A stretch of 64,000 bases of DNA from JBFHIZ01 sp041596215. Lineage in GTDB: Bacteria; Bacillota; Clostridia; Lachnospirales; Lachnospiraceae. Shown here in pieces: positions 41,966 to 50,685 of the stretch. The notes under the pieces are model-generated. The model searched no databases, was not told the DNA's origin, and was given only the letters and a program-made list of their open reading frames with translations. A program made the position numbers and the translations under genes. Every line of letters starts with the position of its first letter. The first letter of the stretch is position 1. The stretch is from contig JBFHIZ010000004.1 in assembly GCA_041596215.1 (NCBI GenBank), positions 1 through 64,000 on the forward strand, read 5' to 3'.

Positions 41966-43327
41966 ATGAGAGAAAAGTATGAGTCAATTGCGGTTGCAGA
42001 TCTTCGTGAACTGGCAAAATTGCGTAAAATTAAAGGCGTGTCATCTATGAAAAAGGCAGATTTAGTGAATGCAATGTTGCTGAAAGATGAAGAAGAAAAA
42101 GCATCGCAAGAAGATCAACCAGAAAAAAAGATAGCAGAAGAAAAAAAAACTGAAGTAAAACCGAAAGCAGAAAAGAAGAAGAAACCCAGTTCTAAGCTTG
42201 ACAGTGGGGAAAGTGCACATGGGATTTTAGAAGTGATGCAGGACGGTTATGGTTTTATTCGATGTGAAAACTTTTTGCCTGGAGAAAATGATGTCTATGT
42301 AGCTCCAAGTCAAATCCGAAGATTTAATCTTAAAACAGGGGATGTGGTTTCTGGAAACACGAGAATTAAAACACAGACGGAAAAATTTTCAGCACTACTT
42401 TTTGTAAGCACCATTAATGGATTCTCTTTAGACGAAGCAGAAAAAAGAGGAAATTTTGAAGATTTAACACCGATTTTTCCAAATCAAAGAATTCGTTTGG
42501 AAACAAATAATTCTTCTATTGCTATGCGAGTGATGGATTTGCTTAGTCCAGTTGGAAAAGGACAAAGGGGAATGATTGTATCTCCACCGAAAGCAGGAAA
42601 AACTACATTATTGAAAGAAGTTGCAAAATCCATAAAGGAAAATGAACCGGATATGCATTTGATTATTCTTTTAATTGATGAAAGACCAGAAGAAGTTACG
42701 GATATCAAAGAAGCAATAGAAGGAGAAAATGTTGAAGTTATTTATTCTACATTTGATGAATTACCAGAGCATCATAAAAGAGTATCAGAAATGGTAATTG
42801 AAAGAGCCAAGCGATTAGTGGAACATAAAAAAGATGTCACTATTTTATTAGATAGTATTACAAGATTAACAAGAGCTTACAACTTAACCGTTCAATCGAG
42901 TGGACGTACGTTATCGGGTGGATTGGATCCAGCAGCGTTATATATGCCAAAGCGTTTTTTCGGTGCAGCCAGAAATATGCGAGAAGGTGGAAGTTTGACG
43001 ATTTTAGCAACGGCACTGGTAGATACAGGAAGTAAAATGGATGATGTAGTTTATGAGGAATTTAAAGGAACCGGTAATATGGAAATGGTACTGGATCGTA
43101 AAATATCAGAAAGAAGAATATTTCCTGCAATTGACATATCAAAATCTGGTACAAGACGGGATGATTTGCTTTTAACAAAAGAAGAAAGAGATGGAATAAA
43201 TATAGTACGTAAAGCTTTGCTCTCCTTACGAAAAGAAGATGCGGTTGATCGGATTCTGGATTTGTTTTCAAAAACAAAAAATAATAGGGAATTTGTTGAT
43301 TATATTAATCGCACAAAGCAGATTTAA
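41966..43327 (+). CDS. rho: Transcription termination factor Rho
   Basis: A 453-residue hexameric RNA helicase. The N-terminal Rho_N helices (ESIAVADLRELAKLRKIKGV) are followed by a Lys/Glu-rich insert (about residues 45-80) and the cold-shock-like RNA-binding domain (HGILEVMQDGYGFIR). The RecA-like ATPase has Walker A PPKAGKTT and Walker B TILLDSITRLTRAYN. The Q/R loops and secondary channel residues (GGLDPAALYMPKRFFGAARN) are present. A leader of about 100 bp separates it from its promoter, which is compatible with autoregulation. It starts the rho-rpmE-DUF1385-prmC-prfA series. RBS TTGGAGG. Confidence 0.97.
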   Translation: MREKYESIAVADLRELAKLRKIKGVSSMKKADLVNAMLLKDEEEKASQEDQPEKKIAEEKKTEVKPKAEKKKKPSSKLDSGESAHGILEVMQDGYGFIRCENFLPGENDVYVAPSQIRRFNLKTGDVVSGNTRIKTQTEKFSALLFVSTINGFSLDEAEKRGNFEDLTPIFPNQRIRLETNNSSIAMRVMDLLSPVGKGQRGMIVSPPKAGKTTLLKEVAKSIKENEPDMHLIILLIDERPEEVTDIKEAIEGENVEVIYSTFDELPEHHKRVSEMVIERAKRLVEHKKDVTILLDSITRLTRAYNLTVQSSGRTLSGGLDPAALYMPKRFFGAARNMREGGSLTILATALVDTGSKMDDVVYEEFKGTGNMEMVLDRKISERRIFPAIDISKSGTRRDDLLLTKEERDGINIVRKALLSLRKEDAVDRILDLFSKTKNNREFVDYINRTKQI

Positions 43328-43372
43328 TAGAGATTAGGTAGTATAAAAATAAGAAAATCTCATGGATAGCTC

Positions 43373-43401
43373 TTGCAAGGGCAATAAATCTATGATACAA
43401 T
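43373..43401 (+). promoter_or_regulatory. Promoter of rpmE
   Basis: -35 TTGCAA and -10 TACAAT with a 17-bp spacer, about 57 bp before the rpmE start. Confidence 0.65.
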
Positions 43402-43458
43402 AAGTAAGCTGTTTATTAATAAGTAAACAATAGTATTTAATATAGAGAGGTGAAAAAT

Positions 43459-43665
43459 ATGAAACAAGGAATACATCCTGAATATCAAGAAGCAACAGTA
43501 ACATGCAACTGTGGAAATACATTTGTAACAGGTTCTACAAAAGAAGAAATTCACGTTGAGGTATGCTCAAAATGCCATTCGTTTTATACGGGACAACAAA
43601 AATCTGCGAGAGCAGATGGCCGTATTGATAAATTCAATAAGAAATATGGTGTTGAAAGCAAATAG
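43459..43665 (+). CDS. rpmE: 50S ribosomal protein L31 (zinc-binding form)
   Basis: A 68-residue ribosomal protein. It begins MKQGIHPEYQEATVTC and carries the zinc ligands CNCG and CSKCH, so it is the C+ form. The C-terminal GRIDKFNKKYG is standard. The start at 43459 follows AGAGGTG; an in-frame GTG three codons earlier overlaps that site. It has its own promoter and terminator. Confidence 0.97.
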   Translation: MKQGIHPEYQEATVTCNCGNTFVTGSTKEEIHVEVCSKCHSFYTGQQKSARADGRIDKFNKKYGVESK

Positions 43666-43671
43666 TAAAAC

Positions 43672-43704
43672 AAGGTTGAGGTGAAGATCTCAACCTTCTT
43701 TTTT
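43672..43704 (+). terminator. Intrinsic terminator after rpmE
   Basis: Arms AAGGTTGAG and CTCAACCTT pair perfectly around an eight-base loop. CTTTTTT follows. Confidence 0.88.
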
Positions 43705-43742
43705 AAGAACAAATAATTATAATGAGCCCTTTGGAGGTTAAC

Positions 43743-44705
43743 ATGACGAAAAAAAGAAAAAGATGTTTTTCAGGAATAGGCGGCCAAGCAGTAATGGAAG
43801 GCGTAATGATGAAAAATAAAGAAGAATACGCAGTGGCTGTTCGCAAGTCAGATGGTGAAATTGAAACTGAGGTTGCTGAGTATGATGGAATCGCACATGA
43901 CATGGTTCTCCGTAAAATTCCTTTTATTCGAGGGATTTTTTCGTTTATAGATTCCTTAGTTCTCGGAATGCGTGTATTAAATTATTCGGCAAAGTTTTAC
44001 GAGGATGAAGACGCAAAAGAGACCGTAGGAGATCGCGTTATTAAGAAAGTATTTCAAGATAAAGCAGAAAAAGTTCTAATGGCATTTACTACATTAGTTG
44101 CCATTGCACTTGCACTAGGAATTTTTTTAGTACTTCCATTATATCTAGCATCCTTTTTTAAGATCTATGTTAGAAATGATTCATTAATGGCAATTATTGA
44201 AGGTGTAATTCGCTTATTGATTTTCTTGATTTATGTAGCGTCGATTTCTTTGATGAAAGATATTCGACGAGTATATCAATATCATGGAGCGGAACATAAA
44301 TGTATAAATTGTATTGAACATGGACATAAGTTAAATGTACATAATGTGAAAAGAAGTTCAAGATTACATCCTAGATGCGGGACAAGCTTTTTATTATTTG
44401 TAATGGTTATTAGTATTGTTTTGTTTTTCTTTATTCGAACAGATAGTATTGGGTTACGATTTTTGTATCGTATACTACTAATTCCTATTATTGCAGGAAT
44501 TTCTTATGAATTATTGCGTATTGCAGGAAAATTTGATAATAAATTTATGACATTTTTATCAGCACCTGGATTATTATTACAAAGAATAACAACGAAAGAA
44601 CCTGAAGATAAGATGATAGAAGTTGGAATTGCTTCAGTAGAAGCTGTTTTTGACTGGAAACAATTTTTAGTGGATAATTATGATTATGACAGAGATGACT
44701 TATAA
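43743..44705 (+). CDS. DUF1385 family membrane protein
   Basis: A 320-residue protein of DUF1385, common next to prmC and prfA in clostridia. The N-terminal signature CFSGIGGQAVMEGVMMKNK is unmistakable. A central His/Cys cluster, YHGAEHKCINCIEHGH, may bind a metal. Two pairs of membrane helices (about residues 110-180 and 220-265) place it in the membrane. The biochemical role is not established. The ATG at 43743 follows TTTGGAGG. It overlaps the prmC start by 26 bp. Confidence 0.9.
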   Translation: MTKKRKRCFSGIGGQAVMEGVMMKNKEEYAVAVRKSDGEIETEVAEYDGIAHDMVLRKIPFIRGIFSFIDSLVLGMRVLNYSAKFYEDEDAKETVGDRVIKKVFQDKAEKVLMAFTTLVAIALALGIFLVLPLYLASFFKIYVRNDSLMAIIEGVIRLLIFLIYVASISLMKDIRRVYQYHGAEHKCINCIEHGHKLNVHNVKRSSRLHPRCGTSFLLFVMVISIVLFFFIRTDSIGLRFLYRILLIPIIAGISYELLRIAGKFDNKFMTFLSAPGLLLQRITTKEPEDKMIEVGIASVEAVFDWKQFLVDNYDYDRDDL

Positions 44706-45555
44706 AGCATGTTATGAAAAAGGATGTCAGGAGTTAATGAGTGCAAAAATAATTGATGCAAAAAACGATGCAAGGATTCTTTTGGAAATGGTTTGTAATA
44801 CAAAACGTCATGATTTATTTGCATATCCGGATCGTATCGTAACATCGGAATGTGTCGCACAATATTTTTCCTATATTTCTATAAGAAAAACACATAAACC
44901 ATTACAATATATCATAGGAAAACAAGAATTTATGGGTCTTGAATTTATGGTAAATGAACATGTATTAATTCCTAGGCAGGATACGGAAACTTTAGTTGAA
45001 GAAGCATTGAAACATATTCATGATGGAATGAAAATACTAGATGTTGCAACAGGGTCTGGATGCGTGTTGATTAGTTTATTAAATTATACCAACTCTTGTG
45101 AAGGGATTGGCGTAGATATTGATCAATTGGCACTTGAAGTGGCAAAGGAAAATGCTACTCGGTTAAAGAGTTCAGCTGTTTTTTTGGAGAGTGATTTATT
45201 TGACCAAGTGGAAGGTGTTTTTGATGTAATTGTATCAAATCCACCATATATAAAAACAAAAGTTTTGCCATCACTTATGTCTGAGGTCATAGATTATGAA
45301 CCATTGCTTGCATTGGATGGAAAAGAAGATGGTTTGTTTTTTTATCGTAAAATAATAAAAGAATCCAAAAAATATATGCACAAAGAATCTTATCTCCTTT
45401 TCGAAATTGGATTTGACCAAGCAAAAGAGGTTTCTGCATTGTTAAAAGAAGAAGGATTTATTGAAATTAAAGTCATAAAAGACTATGGTGGACTTGACCG
45501 CGTAGTAAGTGCCATGGTCCCATGGGAAATAAATAGTATGTGGAATTGGGAATAA
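44680..45555 (+). CDS. prmC: Peptide chain release factor N5-glutamine methyltransferase
   Basis: A 291-residue SAM-dependent methyltransferase that would methylate the GGQ glutamine of release factors, including RF1 encoded 62 bp downstream. The SAM-binding motif ILDVATGSGCVLISL and the catalytic NPPY motif (VSNPPYIKT) are intact. LIPRQDTETLVEEAL is the family hinge region. The start overlaps DUF1385. In-frame ATGs at 44680, 44686 and 44695 are all possible, and none has a strong site, so translation is probably coupled. Confidence 0.93.
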   Translation: MIMTEMTYKACYEKGCQELMSAKIIDAKNDARILLEMVCNTKRHDLFAYPDRIVTSECVAQYFSYISIRKTHKPLQYIIGKQEFMGLEFMVNEHVLIPRQDTETLVEEALKHIHDGMKILDVATGSGCVLISLLNYTNSCEGIGVDIDQLALEVAKENATRLKSSAVFLESDLFDQVEGVFDVIVSNPPYIKTKVLPSLMSEVIDYEPLLALDGKEDGLFFYRKIIKESKKYMHKESYLLFEIGFDQAKEVSALLKEEGFIEIKVIKDYGGLDRVVSAMVPWEINSMWNWE

Positions 45556-45617
45556 AGAAAACAATGGATGGAAAACGCATTTAGTAGAAAGATGAAAAGC
45601 TATTATGGGAGAAAGCA

Positions 45618-46694
45618 ATGTTTGATAAATTAGAAAATTTGGTGATTCGATATGAAGAAATCATGGGTGAGTTAGGTGAGCCAATGGTTGCAAATAATAA
45701 TGAGCGGTATCGAAGTTTAATGAAAGAGCAAAGTGAGCTAACACCAATCATAGAGGCCTTTCATGAATATAAAGAAATGAAGCAATCGATAAGCGATAGT
45801 CTCGAAATGCTTGAAGATGAAAAAGATGAAGAAATGAAAGACCTTTTGAAGGAAGAATTAACAAATGCAAGAAATCGTATTGAGGAATTAGAAGTAGAGT
45901 TGAAAATCCTTTTACTTCCCAAGGACCCGAATGACGATAAGAATGTTATTGTTGAAATACGTGCCGGAGCAGGGGGAGATGAAGCGGCATTATTTGCTGC
46001 AGAAATTTATCGCATGTATCTTCATTATGCGGAAAGCAGACATTGGAAAGTGGAGACTATGAATATAGAAGAAATAGGTATCGGTGGGATGAAAGAAGTC
46101 AATTTTATGATTTCTGGAAATGGTGCTTATTCAAGATTGAAATTTGAGTCAGGAGTACATCGAGTACAAAGGGTACCAGAGACAGAATCGGGTGGAAGAA
46201 TTCACACATCTACCATCACAGTTGCGGTAATGCCAGAAGCGGAAGATGTTGATGTTGTGATCAATGATAATGATATTCGAATTGATGTAATGCGTGCTTC
46301 GGGTAGTGGAGGTCAATGCGTAAACACAACCGATTCGGCAGTTCGTTTGACACATATGCCAACGGGAATTGTAATTTACTCACAAACAGAAAAATCACAA
46401 TTACAGAATAAAACAAAGGCCTTCGCGCTTCTTCGTACAAAATTATTTGATTTAGAGACACAAAAAAAACATGACGCGGAAGCAGAGTTTCGTAAAAATC
46501 AAGTAGGAACTGGAGATCGTTCTGAAAAAATACGTACATACAATTTTCCACAAGGACGAGTAACGGACCATCGCATTAAATTAACGTTACATCAATTAGG
46601 GAAGATTATGAATGGTGATTTAGATGAGATTATTGATCATCTAATTGCAGCAGATCAAACTTTGAAACTTTCAAATTTAAATGATGAGAATTAA
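45618..46694 (+). CDS. prfA: Peptide chain release factor 1
   Basis: A 358-residue class I release factor recognising UAA and UAG. The GGQ motif is at residues 231-233 (SGSGGQCVNTTDSAVR). The anticodon-like tripeptide is the RF1 type PxT: RVPETESGGRIHTST (Pro-Glu-Thr). The SPF motif of RF2 is absent. It follows prmC, its modifying enzyme. Its terminator is shared with the convergent pepT gene. Confidence 0.97.
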   Translation: MFDKLENLVIRYEEIMGELGEPMVANNNERYRSLMKEQSELTPIIEAFHEYKEMKQSISDSLEMLEDEKDEEMKDLLKEELTNARNRIEELEVELKILLLPKDPNDDKNVIVEIRAGAGGDEAALFAAEIYRMYLHYAESRHWKVETMNIEEIGIGGMKEVNFMISGNGAYSRLKFESGVHRVQRVPETESGGRIHTSTITVAVMPEAEDVDVVINDNDIRIDVMRASGSGGQCVNTTDSAVRLTHMPTGIVIYSQTEKSQLQNKTKAFALLRTKLFDLETQKKHDAEAEFRKNQVGTGDRSEKIRTYNFPQGRVTDHRIKLTLHQLGKIMNGDLDEIIDHLIAADQTLKLSNLNDEN

Positions 46695-46699
46695 GAAAT

Positions 46700-46732
46700 A
46701 AAAAAGAAGAAGCAATTTGCTTCTTCTTTTTT
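46700..46732. terminator. Bidirectional terminator between prfA and pepT
   Basis: A 15-bp stem of A/G-rich and T/C-rich arms (46700-46714 and 46718-46732) with a three-base loop. T-runs are available on both strands. Confidence 0.82.
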
Positions 46733-46743
46733 ATTTTCTTTGT

Positions 46744-47958
46744 TTATTCTACATTTGCACAAAGGGTTAAGATTACTTGAATGGCGGCCTCCATACTTTC
46801 TACTGCAATATGTTCAAATGGACCGTGGTAACCATGCCCTCCAGTTCCAAGATTAGGACAAGGAAGTCCCATATAACTTAGCCTAGCACCATCTGTTCCA
46901 CCACGAACAGGCGTAGATACTAAAGCCAACCCCACTTTGGTAATTGCATCTTTTGCTAGGGCGATGATTTCTTCATGTTGTGCGATGATTTCTAACATGT
47001 TTCGATAGGAATCTTTGATTTCTACAGTAACAGTATTTGCACCATATTTTTGATTTAAAAAAGAAGCAATATGTTCGCATAGTTCCTTCTTTTTTTGAAA
47101 TTTATTGGCGTCGTGATCTCTTATTATGTAGGAAAGTGATGCGGAAGAAATGTTACCATGAAAATCTTCCAGCATAAAGAATCCTTCGTAATTCTCGGTG
47201 TGTTCTGGAGTTTCAAATGCGGGTAACATGGTTTGTAATTCGCAACCAATCGCAGCAGCATTTATCATAATATCTTTTGCAGAACCAGGATGTACACTTT
47301 TTCCTTGTATGGAGAAATGAGCACTGGCAGCATTGAAATTTTCATAGGCGATTTCACCTTCATAATCACCATCTAATGTATAGGCGTAGTCTGCTTTGAA
47401 ATAGGTCAGGTCAAATAAATCGGCACCACGGCCAACTTCTTCATCGGGAGTAAAACCAACCCAAATCTCACCATGGGGAGCTTGTGAATGTATAAGTGTT
47501 TCCATTGCTGTTATAATTTCAGCAAGTCCAGCTTTATCATCAGCGCCCAAAAGAGTAGTTCCGTCGGTTGTAATAAGTGTTTTCCCTTTTAATGATTCTA
47601 AATCTGGAAAATCTTTTACCGATAGAATTTCTCCTGATTTTTTTAGTGTAATATCACATCCGTTATAGTTATTATAAATTTGAGGTTGTATATCTTTTCC
47701 AGAAAAAGCTGGGGCGGTATCCATATGGGCAATAAAACCAATAGATTTTTTCTTTTCCATACCTTTGGTTGCGGGAAGCATTGCATATACATATCCATGT
47801 GTGTCAAGACGCACCTTTGAAAATCCTAAGGAAGTCAATTCTTCTTTTATATATTCAGCAAGTACAAATTGTTCTTTTGTGCTAGGAATGGTATCAACAC
47901 CTTCTTTTGAGGTGGTAGGAAATGAAACATAAGTTAAAAATCTTTCTTCTACTTTCAT
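46744..47958 (-). CDS. pepT: Peptidase T (tripeptide aminopeptidase)
   Basis: A 404-residue M20 metallopeptidase that would release N-terminal residues from tripeptides in the cytoplasm. Zinc-site motifs are IGFIAHMDTAPAFSG (His/Asp), LGADDKAGLAEI (bridging Asp), FTPDEEVGRGAD (catalytic Glu) and TPVRGGTDGARLSYMGLP. The length is that of the family. AAAAGGAG precedes the ATG on the minus strand. It is convergent with prfA. Confidence 0.96.
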   Translation of the reverse strand: MKVEERFLTYVSFPTTSKEGVDTIPSTKEQFVLAEYIKEELTSLGFSKVRLDTHGYVYAMLPATKGMEKKKSIGFIAHMDTAPAFSGKDIQPQIYNNYNGCDITLKKSGEILSVKDFPDLESLKGKTLITTDGTTLLGADDKAGLAEIITAMETLIHSQAPHGEIWVGFTPDEEVGRGADLFDLTYFKADYAYTLDGDYEGEIAYENFNAASAHFSIQGKSVHPGSAKDIMINAAAIGCELQTMLPAFETPEHTENYEGFFMLEDFHGNISSASLSYIIRDHDANKFQKKKELCEHIASFLNQKYGANTVTVEIKDSYRNMLEIIAQHEEIIALAKDAITKVGLALVSTPVRGGTDGARLSYMGLPCPNLGTGGHGYHGPFEHIAVESMEAAIQVILTLCANVE

Positions 47959-48068
47959 AGCTGTCTCCTTTTCTTATATTATATAATATCATCATACCAT
48001 ATTTCCATAATTCGAGTAAAATTAATGTGGAAATTTTTGAAAATCTATCCCATTTGTTTCAAATTGTT

Positions 48069-48087
48069 GTATACTTTTATAGTATAC
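48069..48087. promoter_or_regulatory. Inverted repeat upstream of the feoAB promoter
   Basis: GTATACT and AGTATAC pair perfectly around TTTAT. It lies 17 bp upstream of the feoAB -35 box, so it could be an activator or repressor site for feoAB, or belong to the divergent pepT side. Confidence 0.4.
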
Positions 48088-48103
48088 TTTTTGTGAATTT
48101 GAA

Positions 48104-48132
48104 TTGACAAATATATATATAAAGCATATAGT
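48104..48132 (+). promoter_or_regulatory. SigA promoter of feoAB
   Basis: Consensus -35 TTGACA and -10 TATAGT with a 17-bp spacer, 62 bp before the ATG. Confidence 0.78.
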
Positions 48133-48141
48133 AACAATAGT

Positions 48142-48163
48142 TAGCATATAACAACAAATGCTA
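48142..48163. promoter_or_regulatory. Inverted repeat in the feoAB leader, possible iron operator
   Basis: TAGCAT and ATGCTA are separated by ten bases and placed 10 bp after the -10 box. The left part also reads GTTAGCATATAAC, itself partly symmetric. The position fits an iron-dependent repressor (DtxR or Fur type), but the sequence is not a good match to a textbook box. Confidence 0.4.
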
Positions 48164-48194
48164 TTTAATAAAAATAAGAAATTGAGGAAAATTT

Positions 48195-50564
48195 ATGACC
48201 GTTAATGATTTAAAGATTGGAATGTGTGGAATAATAGAGGACATAAAAGGTGAAAAAGTATTACGACATCATTTTCTTGATATGGGGCTGGTTCCGGGAA
48301 CGAATGTAAGACTTATAAAAAAAGCACCAATGGGAGACCCAATTGAAATCCGAATTCGAGGATATGAATTAACACTTCGTGGTGATGATGCAAAACATAT
48401 CTATTTAAAGACAGGGCAAGAAAATATGGTGTGTGATGCTGAAATCGAACTTGGAAGACTTTGTAGTACGAGACATCCTAGAGTTGGAGAAGAAGAGTAT
48501 TATGAAACAAAAAGAAAGGGTAGACAAATTCCAGATAATGAAATCTTGACGTTTGCGCTTATTGGGAATCAAAATAGTGGGAAAACTACGTTATTTAATC
48601 AAATTACTGGTTCAAAACAGCATGTTGGAAATTTCCCGGGAGTTACAGTTGATCGAAAGGATGGAATAATTCGCGGATATCCAAAAACAAGAGTGACAGA
48701 TTTGCCGGGTATTTATTCATTACATCCTTATTCAAATGAAGAAATTGTTACAAGAAATTTTTTGATCCAAAATAGACCTCATGGAATTATTAATATTTTG
48801 GATGCTACCAATATTGAACGCAATCTTTATTTGACGTTACAACTAGCAGAACTAAATATTCCAATGGTTATTGCTTTAAACATGATGGATGAAGTTCGTG
48901 AAAATGGAGTGACGATTTGTGTGAATGCATTAGAAGCTGCGTTAGGAATTCCGGTTGTGCCAATTAGTGCAATAAAAAATGAAGGAATTGACGAACTAGT
49001 AGAACATGCAATTTCTATGGCAAGACATCGAGAGCGGCCAGGAAGAAAAGATTTTTGTAATAAAAATGGTGGTCTGAGTGAACAGGCGGTTCATCGTTCC
49101 ATTCACGCGCTAATTCATTTGGTTGATGACCATGCTAGAGAACATAAGCTTCCGAGACATTTTGTGGCAACTAGACTTGCAGAAGAAGATGAAATAATTA
49201 AAGAAATGCTACATTTGGATAAAAATGAAGAAGAAACGTTAGAGCATATTTTATTGCAAATGGAAGAAGAAAGTGGAATGGATCGCGTGGCTGCAGTTGT
49301 TAATTCGAGATTTTGTTTTATTGACCAATTATGTGCAAAAACAGTACGAAGACCAAAGGAAAGTAAAGAACATAGAAGAAGTTTAAAAATGGATCGGATT
49401 CTTACGGGTCGCTTTACGGGGATTCCAGCATTTTTAGGAATTATGGCTATTGTTTTTTGGTTGACTTTTGGTGTTTTTGGACCTTTACTTGGAGATGTTA
49501 TGAATGTAGGGATAGAATGGCTAATTCAAGTAGTTGATCAGGGGCTTACCACATACGGGATGAATGAAGTCGTACATTCTTTGGTAATAGATGGGATCTT
49601 TGCCGGAGTTGGAAGTGTGCTTAGCTTCTTGCCGATTATATTAGTTTTATTCTTTTTCCTTTCCTTGCTAGAGGATAGTGGTTATATGGCAAGAATTGCA
49701 TTTGTAATGGATAAACCACTTCGAAAAATAGGGCTTTCGGGACGAAGCTTTGTACCAATGCTGGTTGGGTTTGGCTGTTCGGTGCCAGCCATTATGGCGA
49801 CTAGAACGCTTTCCTCAGAACGGGATCGAAAAATGACGATTCTACTGACTCCTTTTATGAGCTGTTCTGCAAAATTACCAATATATGCATTGTTTACGGC
49901 GGCTTTTTTCCCATCACATCAGGTTTTAGTTATTATGGCTTTATATCTTATGGGTATTCTTGCAGCAATTGGCTTTGCATTACTTGTAAGGGTATCGAAA
50001 TTTAAAGGACAGCCCATTCCTTTTGTTATGGAATTACCAAATTATCGCTTTCCTAGTTTAAAAAGTGTATTTCAATTGATTTGGGATAAAGCAAAAGATT
50101 TTTTGACCAAAGCATTTACGATTATATTCTTTGCATCCATTATTGTTTGGTTTTTACAAACATTTGATATTCGTATGAATGTAGTAGCGGATTCTTCAAA
50201 TAGTATTTTGGCGTTACTGGGAGGATGGATTGCCCCTATCTTTGTTCCCTTGGGCTTTGGTGATTGGAGAGCTTCCACTGCATTAATTACAGGATTGGTG
50301 GCAAAGGAAAGTGTAGTAAGTACATTAACAGTTTTACTACAAGGATCGACGGGTGCGTTAAAAACAATGTTTACACCGCTTACGGCATTTGTTTTCTTGG
50401 TATTTACGCTGTATTATACACCTTGTATTGCTGCAATTGCAGCCGTAAAAAGAGAGATGAATTCGGTAAAAAGTGCAGTAATTGTTGTGATTTTACAATG
50501 TGGAATTGCTTGGATATTGGCATATATTGTGGCTCTTATTGGGAAATTTATTCTAATGTTTTAA
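48195..50564 (+). CDS. feoB: Fused FeoA-FeoB ferrous iron transporter
   Basis: A 789-residue ferrous iron importer with FeoA fused to the front of FeoB. Residues 1-75 are the SH3-like FeoA domain (MTVNDLKIGMCG, then HHFLDMGLVPGTNVRLI). After a short linker the G domain begins: G1 GNQNSGKTT (124-132), G3 DLPGIYS and G4 ALNMMDE. The membrane part carries the Gate motifs, including GFGCSVPAIMATRTL and SCSAKLPIYALF. It would bring Fe2+ into an anaerobe that needs it for PFOR and radical SAM clusters. It is monocistronic and shares a terminator with the convergent PFOR gene. Confidence 0.95.
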   Translation: MTVNDLKIGMCGIIEDIKGEKVLRHHFLDMGLVPGTNVRLIKKAPMGDPIEIRIRGYELTLRGDDAKHIYLKTGQENMVCDAEIELGRLCSTRHPRVGEEEYYETKRKGRQIPDNEILTFALIGNQNSGKTTLFNQITGSKQHVGNFPGVTVDRKDGIIRGYPKTRVTDLPGIYSLHPYSNEEIVTRNFLIQNRPHGIINILDATNIERNLYLTLQLAELNIPMVIALNMMDEVRENGVTICVNALEAALGIPVVPISAIKNEGIDELVEHAISMARHRERPGRKDFCNKNGGLSEQAVHRSIHALIHLVDDHAREHKLPRHFVATRLAEEDEIIKEMLHLDKNEEETLEHILLQMEEESGMDRVAAVVNSRFCFIDQLCAKTVRRPKESKEHRRSLKMDRILTGRFTGIPAFLGIMAIVFWLTFGVFGPLLGDVMNVGIEWLIQVVDQGLTTYGMNEVVHSLVIDGIFAGVGSVLSFLPIILVLFFFLSLLEDSGYMARIAFVMDKPLRKIGLSGRSFVPMLVGFGCSVPAIMATRTLSSERDRKMTILLTPFMSCSAKLPIYALFTAAFFPSHQVLVIMALYLMGILAAIGFALLVRVSKFKGQPIPFVMELPNYRFPSLKSVFQLIWDKAKDFLTKAFTIIFFASIIVWFLQTFDIRMNVVADSSNSILALLGGWIAPIFVPLGFGDWRASTALITGLVAKESVVSTLTVLLQGSTGALKTMFTPLTAFVFLVFTLYYTPCIAAIAAVKREMNSVKSAVIVVILQCGIAWILAYIVALIGKFILMF

Positions 50565-50624
50565 TCATTGAGAAATAAAAAATTAATAATGTAAAAAGTG
50601 GAGATTGATTTGAAAAATAAATAT

Positions 50625-50663
50625 AAAAAAAAGAGTGTCACACAAATGTGTGACACCTTTTTT
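50625..50663. terminator. Bidirectional terminator between feoAB and PFOR
   Basis: Perfect 9-bp stem GTGTCACAC/GTGTGACAC with an AAAT loop. TTTTTT lies on the plus side, and an A-run on the other side supplies the minus-strand T-tract. Confidence 0.85.
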
Positions 50664-50685
50664 AATGGGAAAGTATAGATGAAAA

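Noticed and set aside
48195..50564. FeoA-FeoB fusion as a sequencing or assembly artefact
   Set aside because: The frame is open throughout with a natural linker, and such fusions are known in the family.
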